NCBI GenBank assembly: GCA_039111635.1
Contig: JBCAQO010000005.1
Location: forward strand, 1,736,001 to 1,800,000
From: Heterobasidion occidentale
Lineage: Eukaryota; Basidiomycota; Agaricomycetes; Russulales; Bondarzewiaceae
DNA length: 64,000 nucleotides
Direction: 5' to 3'
The notes below the pieces were generated by a model. The model searched no databases. It had not been told where the DNA came from and was given only the letters and a program-made list of their open reading frames with translations. Each line of letters opens with the position of its first letter. The first letter of the stretch is position 1. Shown in pieces: positions 1 through 12,537 of the stretch. The position numbers and the translations under genes were made by a program.

Positions 1-1077
1 AAGTCTCCTTCACGTTCTCCAACCAAAGACAAATCAATCGCAGACAAGGAAAACATGTCTCCTCACAGTCCAACCGCAAGTGTAGTAGAGCGTATCCACA
101 TGAGGTCTCCACCAACGTCAGTTCTTGGGAAACGGTCGCTCGATTCGCCGTACTGGGAGCGTCCTGTTAAGAGAGGAAAATCCTCTCCAGGGGCACTCCT
201 TGCTGCCATCCAGGAGGACGGATTCGCGGCCGCCGCGGTCTTCTCTCTTCGACCACAATCGCCGTCATCAGAAAGCACATGCAGCAACGATAGTGAGGAC
301 GAACGTTTGACGGTGGAACAGGCGCTGTTGTCGTCGCCTGATTCTGTCGATGAATCAACTTCGCCCTTGCTGTGCAACATCGACGATAAGAAGACCACAC
401 CTCTCAGACTACATCGTCGGTCCCTGGCTACGAAGGGGCACAAGCGCATGATCATGGAGGCTGTGGAGGTGCCGTTCCTGCGAGACATTCGTAGGCGAGA
501 ACGTACAAAAAGCGTTCAAACCGCTCGAGCTACTCCACGTCGCAGCCTTCGACGCATTCAATCTCTTCCTGAGGCTAAGACGCCGATGCAGCGCAAAGTC
601 TTGCCTCGAAAAGGGCGCAAGGACCTACTATCCCGATCCAACTCGAGTCCCATCAGTCCGTCGCTAAGCTCTCCACTGCGAGCTCTAGAGGACGCTCAAG
701 GGCTTGGAAGCGGTACGTTGATCTATGTACCTGGTCGTTTCCGACTGTCTGATTCGCTTTGCACAGATGATTCGATGGTGTTCACGGATCCAAGTCACCG
801 CTACAGGGTCGACCTGCCGTCATCAGATGATGATCCCCATATCGGTCAAGTCACGCCTCACCATTTAGTATCTCCTGCTATGCGTCGACTTCATGATAGT
901 CTTGCGAGCGATCCGCCTAGCGACGATTCCAATGTTTCCGTGAGTCCATCACGGGAACATATGGCACGAAAAATGCAACGGACGGGAGTAAAGATGGACT
1001 TGCGGCCGTCGCCCTTAAGGCTTCATATGCAGAAACATCCATCAATATCTCGACCCTCGACTCCTATCAGACGTTAG
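1..1077 (+). CDS. Ser/Thr-Pro-rich basic protein with a KEN box (5' partial)
   Basis: The reading frame is open from the first base of the window, so the ATG at 55 is probably internal and the gene starts upstream. The visible part is 358 residues with no intron. It is low-complexity and basic, with many SP/TP pairs, which are potential proline-directed kinase sites, and runs such as ATPRRSLRR. A KEN tripeptide at nt 46-54 is followed at once by MSP. KEN is a known APC/C degron, so a cell-cycle-regulated substrate is possible, but this is inference from a short motif. No enzymatic domain was recognised. The last residues are RPSTPIRR. The gene ends before an AT-rich 3' flank. Confidence 0.6.
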   Translation, partial: KSPSRSPTKDKSIADKENMSPHSPTASVVERIHMRSPPTSVLGKRSLDSPYWERPVKRGKSSPGALLAAIQEDGFAAAAVFSLRPQSPSSESTCSNDSEDERLTVEQALLSSPDSVDESTSPLLCNIDDKKTTPLRLHRRSLATKGHKRMIMEAVEVPFLRDIRRRERTKSVQTARATPRRSLRRIQSLPEAKTPMQRKVLPRKGRKDLLSRSNSSPISPSLSSPLRALEDAQGLGSGTLIYVPGRFRLSDSLCTDDSMVFTDPSHRYRVDLPSSDDDPHIGQVTPHHLVSPAMRRLHDSLASDPPSDDSNVSVSPSREHMARKMQRTGVKMDLRPSPLRLHMQKHPSISRPSTPIRR

Positions 1078-1314
1078 ATAACCTTTGATCCTTTTGATTT
1101 TGCACTCTTGTAAATTGTTGTCGCAGCGTTTTCACCATCTGTAATATCAAGTACATAGATAGCATCTGTACAATTCAACCTGCAATATACTATGGCATAA
1201 GGCTCTCGAATCCACGACGTGCTCAATTGTAAGTTACGCTACTACGTGCATTTAAGTATTTGAATAACACGATATCGTTCCGGAACGGAAATAATTAACC
1301 GTAAAGAAAAGTGA

Positions 1315-2713
1315 TCAAGACGAGGTTACTTCAGTATGCTCAGTGCCCCTGCTAGCGCGCCATGTCTCAGGTCCCTTGGGACATGATCAGTATCACAAGT
1401 ACGCTGAAAATGATAAGATGGCTTACTTTTCTATTGTTTTTTCTCATGTTCTTAATCCTCCGATTATACCAATCACCAGCGGTCTGAGGGGCTAAGTTCG
1501 GGTTGTCTTTACCAAATGGCGTTTGGTTTACGGCCTCTGCGATGACCTCGCTGTCCTCAACCAAAGGAGCAAGGATGCAGTCGTTGTTCGGACGAGTGAA
1601 GAACCCAAGTGACCACCTGACATGAGAAGCTTGAGCTTTGGGTGGATTGCTGGGCAGGAATGAGTAAGAATCTGGAGATATAGTGAGGCAACCTGATACT
1701 TACACAACACGGTGCAAGTTCGACCGCAAGAGTCCGCCGCTCCACAGGGCCATAGCATCACCGAGGTTGCATACGACGAGACCGGGGACAGGCTATAGAA
1801 CCAACTAAGACAAATACTACGGAAGGGGACACCCTTGATGCGCACCTTGACATACTTCCATTCATCCGAGCCTGGGGGAAGGACTTGCAAACCGCCGAGA
1901 CGGTTATGGAGGATCGCCTAAGTTCGGTCAATGACTTCCGAAACTGCGAGTAATGAAGTGGATGTAAATACCAAAGAGCCAAAATCTGAGTGTATACCCA
2001 AACTTGACTTGTCAGGAGGTGCTTCAGGCCGAGGAGGGGACCTGATGCATCGCGCCTCGCTGCCGCTAGCCTCCTTGAGCGAATGCCTCTGGATGAAGGC
2101 ACCGCTGGGAAGTCCTAACCTCTTCTCCAAGACGGAAAAGATAGTAAAACTGATCTCAAGCGACCTTTTCGCATAAGGCTTGAGTGTGGATGTCATGTAT
2201 GCGTTGACAGTGGAAGGGTAAGTACGATGGACGTGTTCTGGCCAAGCGAGAATATCATCCTTCGCAACGTTGAGGAATTCGACGGCGTCAAGAGTGCCGT
2301 TGGCATCGATTGCCCATGCGCCCGCGTGCTTGTATCTTCGAAGAATGTTTGCGATTGAGAACCGTGCAGATATTTGAAAGGAATCCTACCCGAATGACGC
2401 GCCCGAGTCACCCTGCTCGTATTGCATTTTTTCTTCCAAAGGGAGCTCCAGCGTGGCCATGCCCATGTCGAACATCCTTTCAGCTTCTTGGTAGACGCCA
2501 TGATTCTTAAGACTGGAGATGTGTGCGTCAGTAACGGCGCAAGTCGCGAAACGAGTGTCGATACACTCACTACCAAAATCCTAGCTCAGTAGCAGCGCCC
2601 CAGAGCTTGTTGATTTCGTGGATGTTGCCTGCTTTGATGAGCTCATAGTCAATCACGAGGAGAGGGATAGTCGGGACATCATCAGGGAATGGCGGGAGAG
2701 AGATGCCAGGCAT
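1315..2713 (-). CDS. Isopenicillin N synthase-like 2OG-Fe(II) oxygenase, copy 1
   Basis: The start ATG at 2713 opens an exon with PPFPDDVPTIPLLVIDY, the N-terminal signature of the basidiomycete IPNS-like family. Later exons carry EKRLGLPSG, the iron-binding HxD as LGIHSDFG, LQVLPPGSDEW, then NLGDAMALWSGG and SNLHRV, which supplies the second iron histidine. The last exon begins GPETWRASRG and stops at 1315. The final intron seems to run from GTAAGC to CCCAAG, matching the intron at the same place in the paralogue at 60133-61532. The protein should be a soluble non-haem iron oxygenase using 2-oxoglutarate; its substrate is unknown. No lesion is needed to explain the model, and several short introns were placed by comparison with the paralogue. 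Confidence 0.85.
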
Positions 2714-4992
2714 GGTCGGAGGGCGCAGCGGTAAGAAAATGGGTATGATTCAGATAATTGACTCTGCTTAAATTGGTTTCAAGCAAGCGTTTCACGTAAG
2801 GAAAGTTATTTGATGGAAATACAAATAATAGGAATGTTTCTGTTATTTCATTTCATGTGCCGCTCTGTCAGAGTTGCGGGGAGCCACACGGCGCTCAAGA
2901 GCGAGAGAGATAGCTTCCATGGCGCGCTGAAGCTGTACCTATACGATCATCATGTGAGCCGTCAGGCTACTTCAGGATGACCTTCTGTGCCTACGTCGCA
3001 GGTGTGAGCGTCGGTGGCATATCGCACAATGTGAAAATGAATATGCTCACCTTTTGTCGGTGGCGCGATCTGTGGGACACTAAGTGGAGACCAGATCATC
3101 AATCTAAGACAACACGTTGCGCAAAGTTGTACAAAGCAGTAACGCCTTGTGGTCGCAGCCTCGCAGCATCGAAGGCCTTATTATCGGCGTTCTATTCGGT
3201 GCGATTAGTGATGAACCGAAAGCTCGGACCGGTTACTCACCACCCGATATGATAGTCATCGACTGCCTTAAGAAGCCGAGGGGAGGGACAACCCTTGAAA
3301 CTAAGTGCCTTACATCGATTGCGGGGCGGGACCAGATGTCGAAGCCAGACAAAATCGGGATAAGTCACCGGAATGTGAATGAGAAAATGACAGATTGGCC
3401 GCGAGTAGCGCTCAAGCGCACTTCAAGCGCCTATCTTGACCGTGGAATTGCTTGACCGTGGCTTTGGTGAAAACAAATAGGAAATCCTCTGGCTCATGTC
3501 TATTCATGTCCCTTAGGGCCGAACAAGGTTGCCCATCGTCGAGGCGAATCCCGGAGACGTGATCTCGACGGGACTTGATGACTGCCGACGGCGTAGGAGT
3601 GAGCCCAGTTGGAAATATAGACAGTTGACGCGACGACCCTTGATGTCACAGCCACAACCACTATAATGACAACAAGGAGCGACTGTCTGTACGCAGATCC
3701 CTAAAAGCGCACCTTGCATACCACATCGGTATTTACAACTTGCTCTTTGTATCCATGCCGTTCTCAGCGTCGTTCTCAGTGCCGAATGCGAAATAGATTA
3801 GGCGCTCGTCAGACTGAAAGGAGAGAACGGTGATGAGACTCCCCCTCCTGGTAAATCACCACCCGCAGGAGTGCTAGAGCCATTCGGATCCACGAAACCC
3901 ACTATCTATGTCAGCGTTGACGAGTAGCGCCGCAAGACACACCGTTTGGACCGGATCACTGCGGTTTTAGGACAGCTCGATCTCGGAATATCGAAGCTGC
4001 AAGGGATCATTCGGGACGAGTGCTTGACATATAAAGAAACCTTTGTCCTGCTTGTGTGTTGAACTTATTCGAGCTCGTGCGTCTTAAAATTGGAGGCACG
4101 ACTTCAATTCGATGGCTGTGTTCCTTCTACTCGCATAGAAGCTCGTCCTGGCGTGTCTCAGACTAGAAAAACAGTCTGGATCCCAAATCGAAACTCACTT
4201 TTGCTTCATTCAACCGAAGTTAGGCGGAGTCGGTCAATGAAGTGCTGACATTCGATAGGTGGGCTCCAAGGAACGCTGCAAAATGAGTTTCTTGGAAAGG
4301 ACATGGATCAGCCGCAAGGTGACAGGCCTGTTCCTCGTCGTCCGAGGCGCAGTCGCCGATCTTTAGGCCCTCTCCAAAGGCGGGAGGAATGCTACGCCTA
4401 GTCACCGAGGTCCGAGACACATCACATAAATACCGTGGAGCAGATTGAGCTCAGTCTGTACCAGCTCATTTTCTTAGCACACCACGTGCGGTGCTTCTCA
4501 TCGCCACACACCGGGATGAACGTGTCGGGACCGCGTTTTCAGGTTTCCCAACACAGGACTCTTCGCAGGCGTGGCGCACAGAAGACGCCATTCTGTCATG
4601 AAGAGTTGCACTGCCCAGAGGGGACACAATGAAAACCCACCCAGACGTTGGTCTATATGAGTAAGTGCATGGCGATCTAACATAGAAGCGTACTAGACGT
4701 ATGCCGGGCCCGATCAGTGCAGTGGAGTGTTTTGGGAGCAATTGCAAGTAGGTCCTCTCCGTTCGCATCGGCAATCATGGGCTGCATAGCTCAGCAGTCA
4801 ATGAAAGAACAACAAGTGGTCATTCGAATGATTTTATAATCCATTCAAGATAGACAATTCCCCTAGGTGGCATCTGTTCTATTCAAACGTATCGCACCCT
4901 ATGGCCTCATTAGCTTCACGCGTGAACGTGATGACATGATCTATGAACAACGAAGAAATGATGAGATGGAGCCATCAGGCATGCGGAGCAAG
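2714..4992. other. Intergenic region, no gene recognised
   Basis: About 2.3 kb lies between the two minus-strand genes. Only short overlapping frames of 60-112 codons are present, none with a recognisable motif or a consistent splice series. It may hold a decayed gene. I see no tRNA, long repeat or coding signal that I can support. Confidence 0.5.
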
Positions 4993-6950
4993 TTAGATAC
5001 CGTTCAATAGACGTGTCGTGAATCCTACTTCGCAGTAGCAGCTACCAAACCGATGCATGTCAGTGACATCGCCTCGTGGGATATTGTTGCGACCCTCACA
5101 AGTAATCTACGAGCAACACAGGTTAGTGTCTTTCCTGTATATGTAGACAGCGACTGAGTGACATACATATCCACTTTCTCCAGAATACCTGCAACTCTGT
5201 TCGGCCATTGGGCCCATCGAACGCTCCCGGATGTTCTCGACGCAGCGCATCCTCGATCGTATGGAAGTTGTCAACAAAGCGACGACGCCATTCGCGTAGC
5301 GTACGGGCGTAGTGCGGGCCTATATTCGACACGGAATCCACTAGGAGTCGGCCCGAACTCGCACTGGTGAGTGTTGCATGTAGTACAGAAAGAGTCGGTA
5401 GCAGACCGCCTGGGAAGACTTGACAGATATGAATATGAGAGTGATGTACGTCTGTGAACGTCGGACTTACTCTGAAAATTAAAAAACGGTGAACTGATTG
5501 AAGGAAAAGAAGTGATACGAATCGGCTCTTACCCATTTCCGAATGAAATCCACTTCCTTCTCATATTTATCGAACCCTAGAAGTGGAAGCTCAGCAGTCA
5601 AGTTCAGCAAGTCAGAGAGACTATACCCACGGCCTTCTGGTATAGTGATCACCTGTACGACACCTACCGCGTCCTTCTCTTTCAGAACACGATCGATGAC
5701 ACTCCAGTATGTCTCAAAGTTCTCTTTCCCAACTGCTTCCAGCATTTCGACGCTTACGACCCTATCAAAACGACCTGTCCACTCTGTTGGCATTTCACGA
5801 TAGTCCACGAGGTGCACCCGTACTCGATCTTCCAGGCCATGCTTCTCGATAAGCTGCGTGACGTAGGCATGTTGATGAGCGGAGAGTGTTAGAGTGTCAA
5901 TCTGCGTATCAGGCATGCCTTGAGCGATATGAAGTGCAAGCGCACCCCAGCCACTTCCGATCTCGAGGATGCGATGGCCTGGTAAAATACATGCTTTTCT
6001 CGTGATGTGCTGTAATTTGAGGATTTGCCCCGCGTGTAACTCATCGCTGAAGTCGGGTGGTGACAAGGGGGGAGGAGAAGCCGAAGGGCTGGGCGAGAGC
6101 GAGGAACTAGAAGAGCTGAACGGTGACGGAAGTTGTTTGAAGAAGTGGTGCAGAGGTTTTGCATGGGGAAGGTGGTGGTGGTGGTCTCCATCCAGATCCG
6201 GGAAAATGGCGCATGAATACGTCATGTCCGGCGACAAAAACGCTACAGAAAATGCATTAGCAAAGGCAAAAATACATTTTTGACGTAGGTGTACGCATAC
6301 CAGAGAACATGTCATTCGATAGATCATAGTGGGCCGAGATATTTGAGCGCGAGTTACTCAGCGTATTGAGGAAACGGTACGATGTCAGTCGCTGCGGCAG
6401 GTTAAAAAGCCACGAAAAGTTCGAATCGAGATTCTGTATACTCTCCCGATTGTGTATGAAGATCTAGATAGCCTGTCAATTAGTGGTGAAATAATGAGTA
6501 AAAAAAACATTCAAGCTCACAAGGAAGACGGGTAACAAATCGTCACACTCCACTTCACCATACATGTACGCTTCGCTAAAGCCCAGATCGCCCATAGTGC
6601 ACAGTCGCACCCAGAACGTCTCACTGATGACTCGCAACTCAGCTTTCACACCTGAAGACGCGTCGAAATGCTTTGCGTGGTGTGGAGGGAACTCGTATAC
6701 ATGGTTTGGTGTGACAATGCGCAGGCTTCCCTTCTGTATTCTCTGGAAGACTCTGATCATAAAGTTCAGTATCTGCCAAACCATCACAAATGTGTGCAAC
6801 GCACGTCGTAACAGCAATCTCTGCAAACTTGGACACAGGAGAAAACCCAGCCTTGAATGCCTTCTCTTTGATGAATTGGAGAGTATTGTCGGCCAGACCC
6901 AGTAGGGAAAAATTGTGCTGAAACGGGGTATCAAGAAGCTGATTGCTCAT
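4993..6950 (-). CDS. Cyclopropane-fatty-acyl-phospholipid synthase-like methyltransferase
   Basis: This is a multi-exon SAM-dependent methyltransferase of the CFA synthase family, which adds a methylene group from SAM to unsaturated acyl chains of membrane lipids. In order the exons give QRIQKGSLRIVTP, LGFSEAYMYGEVECDDL, ISAHYDLSNDMF, FLSPDMTYSCAIF, and the SAM-binding ILEIGSGWGALA. VVSVEMLEAVGKE, FIRKWVFPGG, EWRRRF and a final CYCEVGFTTRLLNGI before a TAA at 4993 follow. A low-complexity Ser/Pro insert follows the MTYSC block. The order and the conserved Glu and Tyr/Cys motifs match fungal CFA proteins throughout, with no frame break. The 5' end is uncertain: the ATG at 6950 (MSNQLL) is the simplest start, but an upstream exon in 6977-7560 cannot be excluded. 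Confidence 0.85.
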
Positions 6951-7748
6951 GATGGAAACGACGTGACCACTGGTCAAGGTGCGAAAAAGGTGGTGCGGTT
7001 GGTGGTGAGAAGGCAGGGAAGAGCTTAGGCAGCAGGGATTTTATGACATGCTCCTGGTGGTAGGGGGCCGACGGAGCGATTAAACGTGAGCTTCGTCGTC
7101 TCCACGATGCCACCCCGTGATCGCCGAGTCGGTCGACGTTGCGACAAGTTCGTCGTCGCCTGGAGTCCATCTTGATTGTGAACTGGCTGCAATCTAGCGT
7201 GAGAAATGACTTTGAGCTGATTGCACCCAGTGTTAAGTAACGCTCTGTTTTCTTAGCAGAGTTACGCGAAACGACGACAAAGACGATGAAGAATACGCAG
7301 AAGTAGCTAGGAAGATTGCCCGAAGAGACTGACATGCCGATTGACATGACGCCGTCGCCCGCCATCGGAAATGGAAATCAACCATGCTCGGTGACTGGGC
7401 GACGGGCGGCGATACTGTCCGCTCCGAGAAGTGCCGAGCATGTTACCTCGGTGAACTGCTCTTTATGGACAAAAATAAAAGAAGTTGAGAGTCGCAGGCA
7501 CATAGAACCAATCCCAATTTTCACGAAGGTAGGCATTTTAAAATAAGGCGAGGATTTACGCACATCGTACTCTTTTTTTTCTCTTGAAAAGCCCGAGTTG
7601 TGATATAAATATTGATATAAGTAAGGCGGAAAGGGCTACAGATAATGTTTGCGAGGATAGTTGGAAAACGCCATCGAATATAGATGTATCATCACTGTCC
7701 AAATCCATGTCATACTTCACAACATGTCAAAGAAAATTTGATTCCCAC
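6951..7748. other. Intergenic region upstream of the CFA-like gene
   Basis: About 800 bp separates the CFA-like start from the 3' end of the Rif1-like gene. It holds some short minus-strand frames, one with a hydrophobic stretch around 7240-7310, which could be a leader exon of the CFA-like gene. I found no motif that decides this. Confidence 0.4.
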
Positions 7749-10700
7749 TCAACCTCCCCCACCCCGAGCCGGTCCGGTGTTGCCCTGGGCGAGTCGCCTC
7801 CTCAGCTGCTCATTCACAGCTCTTTCAAGCTCTTCCGTTGCCTTCGCCGTGTGAAGCAAGGCTGGAGTGTCCATCTGAGTAAGCCCCCCATCAAGCAGAA
7901 GGGCTTGCTGAGCCTGATGAAGCGCTGTCAATCTGTCAGACGTCGTATGTGCACGCCGGAGAAACAGCGCATCTGGAGGGGCCGGTAGCTGCTCCGTGCC
8001 GGGTGCATTGCCTACTGATGGTGAAGATTGGTGTATTGGGAGTAAAACTGAAGCCATGACTGAGGTGGTGAGCAAGCGACCCGGTTTACGCTGTGGCTGA
8101 GTGGGGGAAACGTCAACTGGCGACACTGAGAAGACCTCGCCGCGATGATACTTGTCGTCAATCTGTGGAGTTTCTGGCACTATAGAATCGTCTATCGACG
8201 AAAAATGCTCTGGTCAGGCAAGGCAATCATTTGGTCACGGACGACGATTTAGTGGAGGAGACTCACCAATATCTGCTCCGTTCTGCAGTTGAGATGTAAA
8301 CCTCCTAGCTTCCGGAGACTCTAATGGCGTCTCCCATTGATCGTACTCTTCATCTTCTTCAGGATCTGACTGCAATCTTTGTTTGCCTTCTCGCAGGTTA
8401 AGAGCCTCAGGTACCCGTGCATTGCCACCTGCGGCTGCCTTGATCTGTCGCTGACGAACTTGTTCATATGGCTCTACCTCGACGTAATCCAAAATCATCC
8501 GACGACTTGACGATGAAGTCTCCGTTGAACACGATTTCGAGCGAGCCTTGCAGTTGGATGCACGACTCTGACTTGACGTCGCAGCTTCCGGTTGAGTCTT
8601 CGATCTTTTTGCAGTTCTTGATGTTGAAGATATAGATGGAGGCCGTTTCTTTGACGTAGAAGACGAACCGGGTACAGATAACCTTGGCGATGATTTCTGA
8701 GACGTGCGAGGGATGGGCTTGTCACGAACTTGCATCGACCTCTCAGCCGCTGCTCGAATAATGACCGCTGTAGGAGGCGTTATGTGAGGGATATGTGCGC
8801 GCACTACATCCTTCGTCATTTTTTCCTGAAAGACACTAGTGGTTTTTTTGTTGAATAGAGTACGAGGGATGTGCGTGGGTGGCCCCATGACGGAAGAGCG
8901 GGGCGCGCTAGGCTCGGCGGATATCTCCAAGGCACGCTTGGGTACTGAATGAGAACTCCCTCGGATAAACTCTGGAGGGTTTGATTGACTGGGCAGCTTC
9001 GATGTAGCCTTGAATCCACTGCCAGGAGAAGGGGGCGGAATGTTCCCCTGAGCGTGCTCTGACCCTGATTGCGGGTCGAGGTTCATTTCGTGGCCAGCCT
9101 AGATATAAAGCACGGTCAGCGATCTACAGGCCTGACATATCGGCGAAATTGATGACAGACCACAGACTGTGTTTGAGATTCGACCATTCCCGGCGGCATC
9201 TCCCCCCCGAAGACGTCAATACACGCGGCCATACACATTCTAAGCTCTTCGGGATATGCACTCGCGGGTTGGCGAATGCGGAGCCATGCAGCTTCAAAGA
9301 AGCTTTTAAACGCCTCTGGTCCATATGCAGGGTTAGGCATCCGTGCGAATACGGAGATGAGAACAGGCGTGAGAGCTCGCAGAACCGGGAGACATGCGGA
9401 TAGGGCGTCCAATTTGGCCAGAAGCGTTGTGTAGAGTGGAATGATCTGCCCTCTCAAAAGTTAACAAGGAGAATAAAATCAGAAGGTGCAGGGTCGCTTA
9501 CAGCAATATTGTAGTCTTCTGTGGTCATGATTAAACTCTCGTCCCGAATCCAGATGCAGATGCCGTCTTGAATGGCCTCCACAAGAGCGACAAACAAGGG
9601 AAGAGGTGTTGAGCGGAAAAGTCCATGAAGTGTGTGTATAAATTCTGAAATCGACGTTCTGTCCTCTTGGTTAGCGACATATGAGTCTCGAAGGGTGAGG
9701 TTGATCAAGGCCAGAAAGTCTACAGGAATAGCGCCACAGTCGTGCAGATCAAGTTGGTTTACAAGAATAGCCAACTCTTGTAAGGGAGGGGCGTTCCTGA
9801 GCAGTTTCAGTTATTGTTTGACGTTTGGACAATCACGCAACGTATGGACCATACCTAAGGTCAGATTTCGGAAGCCTCTGGGCGAACTCCTCGTATAGTT
9901 CTTTTGCATTGACTGAGGCCGCATTTGCGTTCAATATTGTCTGTTCGAATATTTCTTCCCACAATACAAGTTCGTCGTGGGAAGGTGTCCAGATGCTGGA
10001 AAGATGAGTCAAAAATCATAAGCCAAGAGAAATTGGAAAATAAAACTGACCGAAAAGGGATGCCGAGAAGAAAAGCAGCATCCTGCCATACCACTTTATC
10101 TTCCAAGTCCTTCCAAAGCTTGGCGACTACGGCCCATAGTTGCCTCCTACGTTTCACTTCACCCTCGCCGATTCCCTCAGATAATAAACCGAAAACATTG
10201 GGAGAGCCGTCGATGACGAGGTCACAGGACAGTGCATTCCACGCGGCTCGAACATCCTCGGTTTCGACAGTGAAATTGCGCTTTGTGATGGCAGACAGGA
10301 TTGCTGTGGCCGCAGAACAGAGCCACGACGATGTGAAAACGTTCTTCATGACATCGTACAGTTGTTTGACAAGCATCAATGATTGAACCTCAGCATCAGT
10401 CGAAGGACAAGTATATTGCAGTCCGGATGCATTAGCAGGTAGGAATTGTGTGACGATGGTCGCCGCCTTCATCGCAAACTCATCGGACGCAGTCATATGG
10501 CCCAGCCCCTGTGTAAGCTCTGTCTGCACAAGGAGAAGCGCCTGCCAAACCTGAATATGGTCCGCCTGCAGATAACATTGTCAAATGTTGCAAAAAAAAA
10601 AAAGAGAAAAAAGAGGGATTTACAGGTAAGACGGCAGAATCTTTCAGACAGTGATTGTTGACAGCCAACACCCAACAAGCCAAGAGTTCGTCCCAATGTC

Positions 10701-12537
10701 GAGCGATTTCCTCCTCAGATAGATGCCTGATCATATCGACGCTGACTAGGCCCATGGACCCGACGACTGCGGGTAATCGATCTCGATTGGCGCCACTAAC
10801 TGTTCCGTCGAAAAGCGAGGGTGAAACGATGGAATGTTCTCGTTGTCGCACTGATTGTTGCTTCTTCGTGGAGGAGGCTCCTACGGCACTCAAGAGGTGA
10901 ACCAGAATCGCTATACCATCACTACGAATAGCTTCGTCTGCGCTCTGGAGTGCGTCGTGAATGACTTCTAATGCTCTTGACATACACCATACCTCAAGAT
11001 CAAGTTGGCCAGGCTCGGAAGATGTGGATCCAAGGAGTACACCAACCAGAGCGATACCAATACTGCCCCGCAAGTCCTGCTTGATGTTGAGAAACGCCAT
11101 GTGAGCAGCTTTGAGGCCACCACTTGTATCGACCTCGTCACTAGTGATTAACTTAGCGAACGCTCGCTCTTGAAGGCGAGAAAACGCCCAAACAAAGCAT
11201 CGCCAGACTTGTGGATGAAGTTTCCTGACCCATTCATCTCTACAGGTGAGAGCAGCGGCAAGGCTTTGCATAGCGACATTGAATGCTCGAGGAAGGGAGA
11301 ATAGTTTGTGACCCAGCATGATAACGAGGCAAGAAATGACTACGAGCACCCAGCAGACTGAATGACCCAGTTCACAGAGATTCTGTGACTGTAGGGCAGC
11401 TTTAAAGAGATGAGGCAATGTGTTGGGCGTCGATGATACGATCGGCAGCTTTGTTGACGTTTGTGTTTTGATGAAGTCTTGTACGTGTGTGCTAATGGCA
11501 TGAATAAGTTCGTGAGAAGGAGAGGCAGAAGTGCAAATAATTGAAAAGCTGTATGCGCATATGGTGCAAGCGGCTTCGTGGCGTATGATAGGTGTGGGCG
11601 AGACGAGGCATAAGAGCACGAAAGGCAATAAATCTGTCAGAGAGGATAAAAATATTTTGCTGTGATTAATCAATAAGTTACGAACAGCCTACAGCTCATG
11701 TCAGAATCGGAAGCACCTCCACAGCAAAATAAGGGAGATACTGACGCGTAGCGTATCAATCGTAAGAAATTTATTGTTTTCATAACTGTTACCTCCCTGT
11801 ATGGCACGTTTTAACACTGTGCGGATTTCTCCACGTCGGGGCAGCAGCATGTCTTCAGACAATGATTGCGTCTGTAAGATCCACATCGAAAGTGAAAGCG
11901 TCTTCCGGGAGTTGTAAGAAAGCAACGCCTTTGAACCGAGGATGGCGAGAACATCGTCCAAAAAGCATCCGAGCTGACTCGCTGCGCAAGAGATTTAACT
12001 CCAACGGAAAATTTGGGAGCATCCTAAGAAGTGCTCACGGGAGAAGACCGAAGACAACCACGGTAGTCTGAGAATATCGGACAATAGTTGCAGTGCAGAA
12101 TGACAGACGATGGCTGAATCCATGACGTATTCGATATCTTCGTCATTGAGAGCGTCTATACGGGAATGCTCGGAAATCCCCCGCGCAGCTGTCGCATGAT
12201 CGTTGCTCTGAGAGTTGTCGAACCCTGGATCCATGAGAGCACGGAGGACATCCCTTCGCAAAACTTCCGCTAATTGCGACCTGCATTCTTTCAAGGGCTC
12301 TAGAACTACGAGCATGCGATTCTGGTCCTCAACAGACTGAGCAGAGGATTGGATTCGGGCGGATAGCGTATGATAAGCTTCTGCGATGTCGTGTAGCGAG
12401 ATCGTGCCAGACGCGTCACGGTGAGAAGTTACAAGAGTTTGGAGAGGACTGAGAAGCAGCTCGCGTTGGTTCAACCGGCCATTTGGAGGAACTGCGACCG
12501 AAACCGATTTCCCTTTTGGCATAGAGGCAGCCAGCAT
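7749..12537 (-). CDS. RIF1: Rif1-like telomere/replication-timing protein
   Basis: This is the longest gene here, with about a dozen exons. The N-terminal exon from the ATG at 12537 reads through SLHDIAEAYHTLSARI and DSAIVCHSALQLLSDIL, then MWILQTQSL and later VLLCLVSPTPIIRHEAACTI. This helical-repeat series matches the basidiomycete Rif1 N-terminal domain as I know it. The middle is helix-rich (VWRCFVWAFSRLQERAF; HWDELLACWVLAVNNH). The C-terminal third, from about 9086, is Ser/Thr/Pro-rich, basic and probably disordered, with SKKRPPSISSTSRTAKRSK, which is nuclear-signal-like. The gene ends in a coiled, Gln/Arg-rich tail at 7749. Rif1 controls origin firing and telomere and break-end processing, usually by recruiting PP1. 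I did not find a clear canonical RVxF/SILK pair. A different HEAT-repeat nuclear protein is the alternative. Confidence 0.72.

Noticed and set aside
1315..1370. First oxygenase gene called a pseudogene because of stops before the last exon
   Set aside because: Comparison with the second copy shows that both have a final intron ending in AAG before GGx-CC, which removes the stops and restores the shared terminus.
4435..4774. Overlapping short frames on both strands between the oxygenase and CFA-like genes
   Set aside because: No motif, no splice series, and composition like non-coding sequence.
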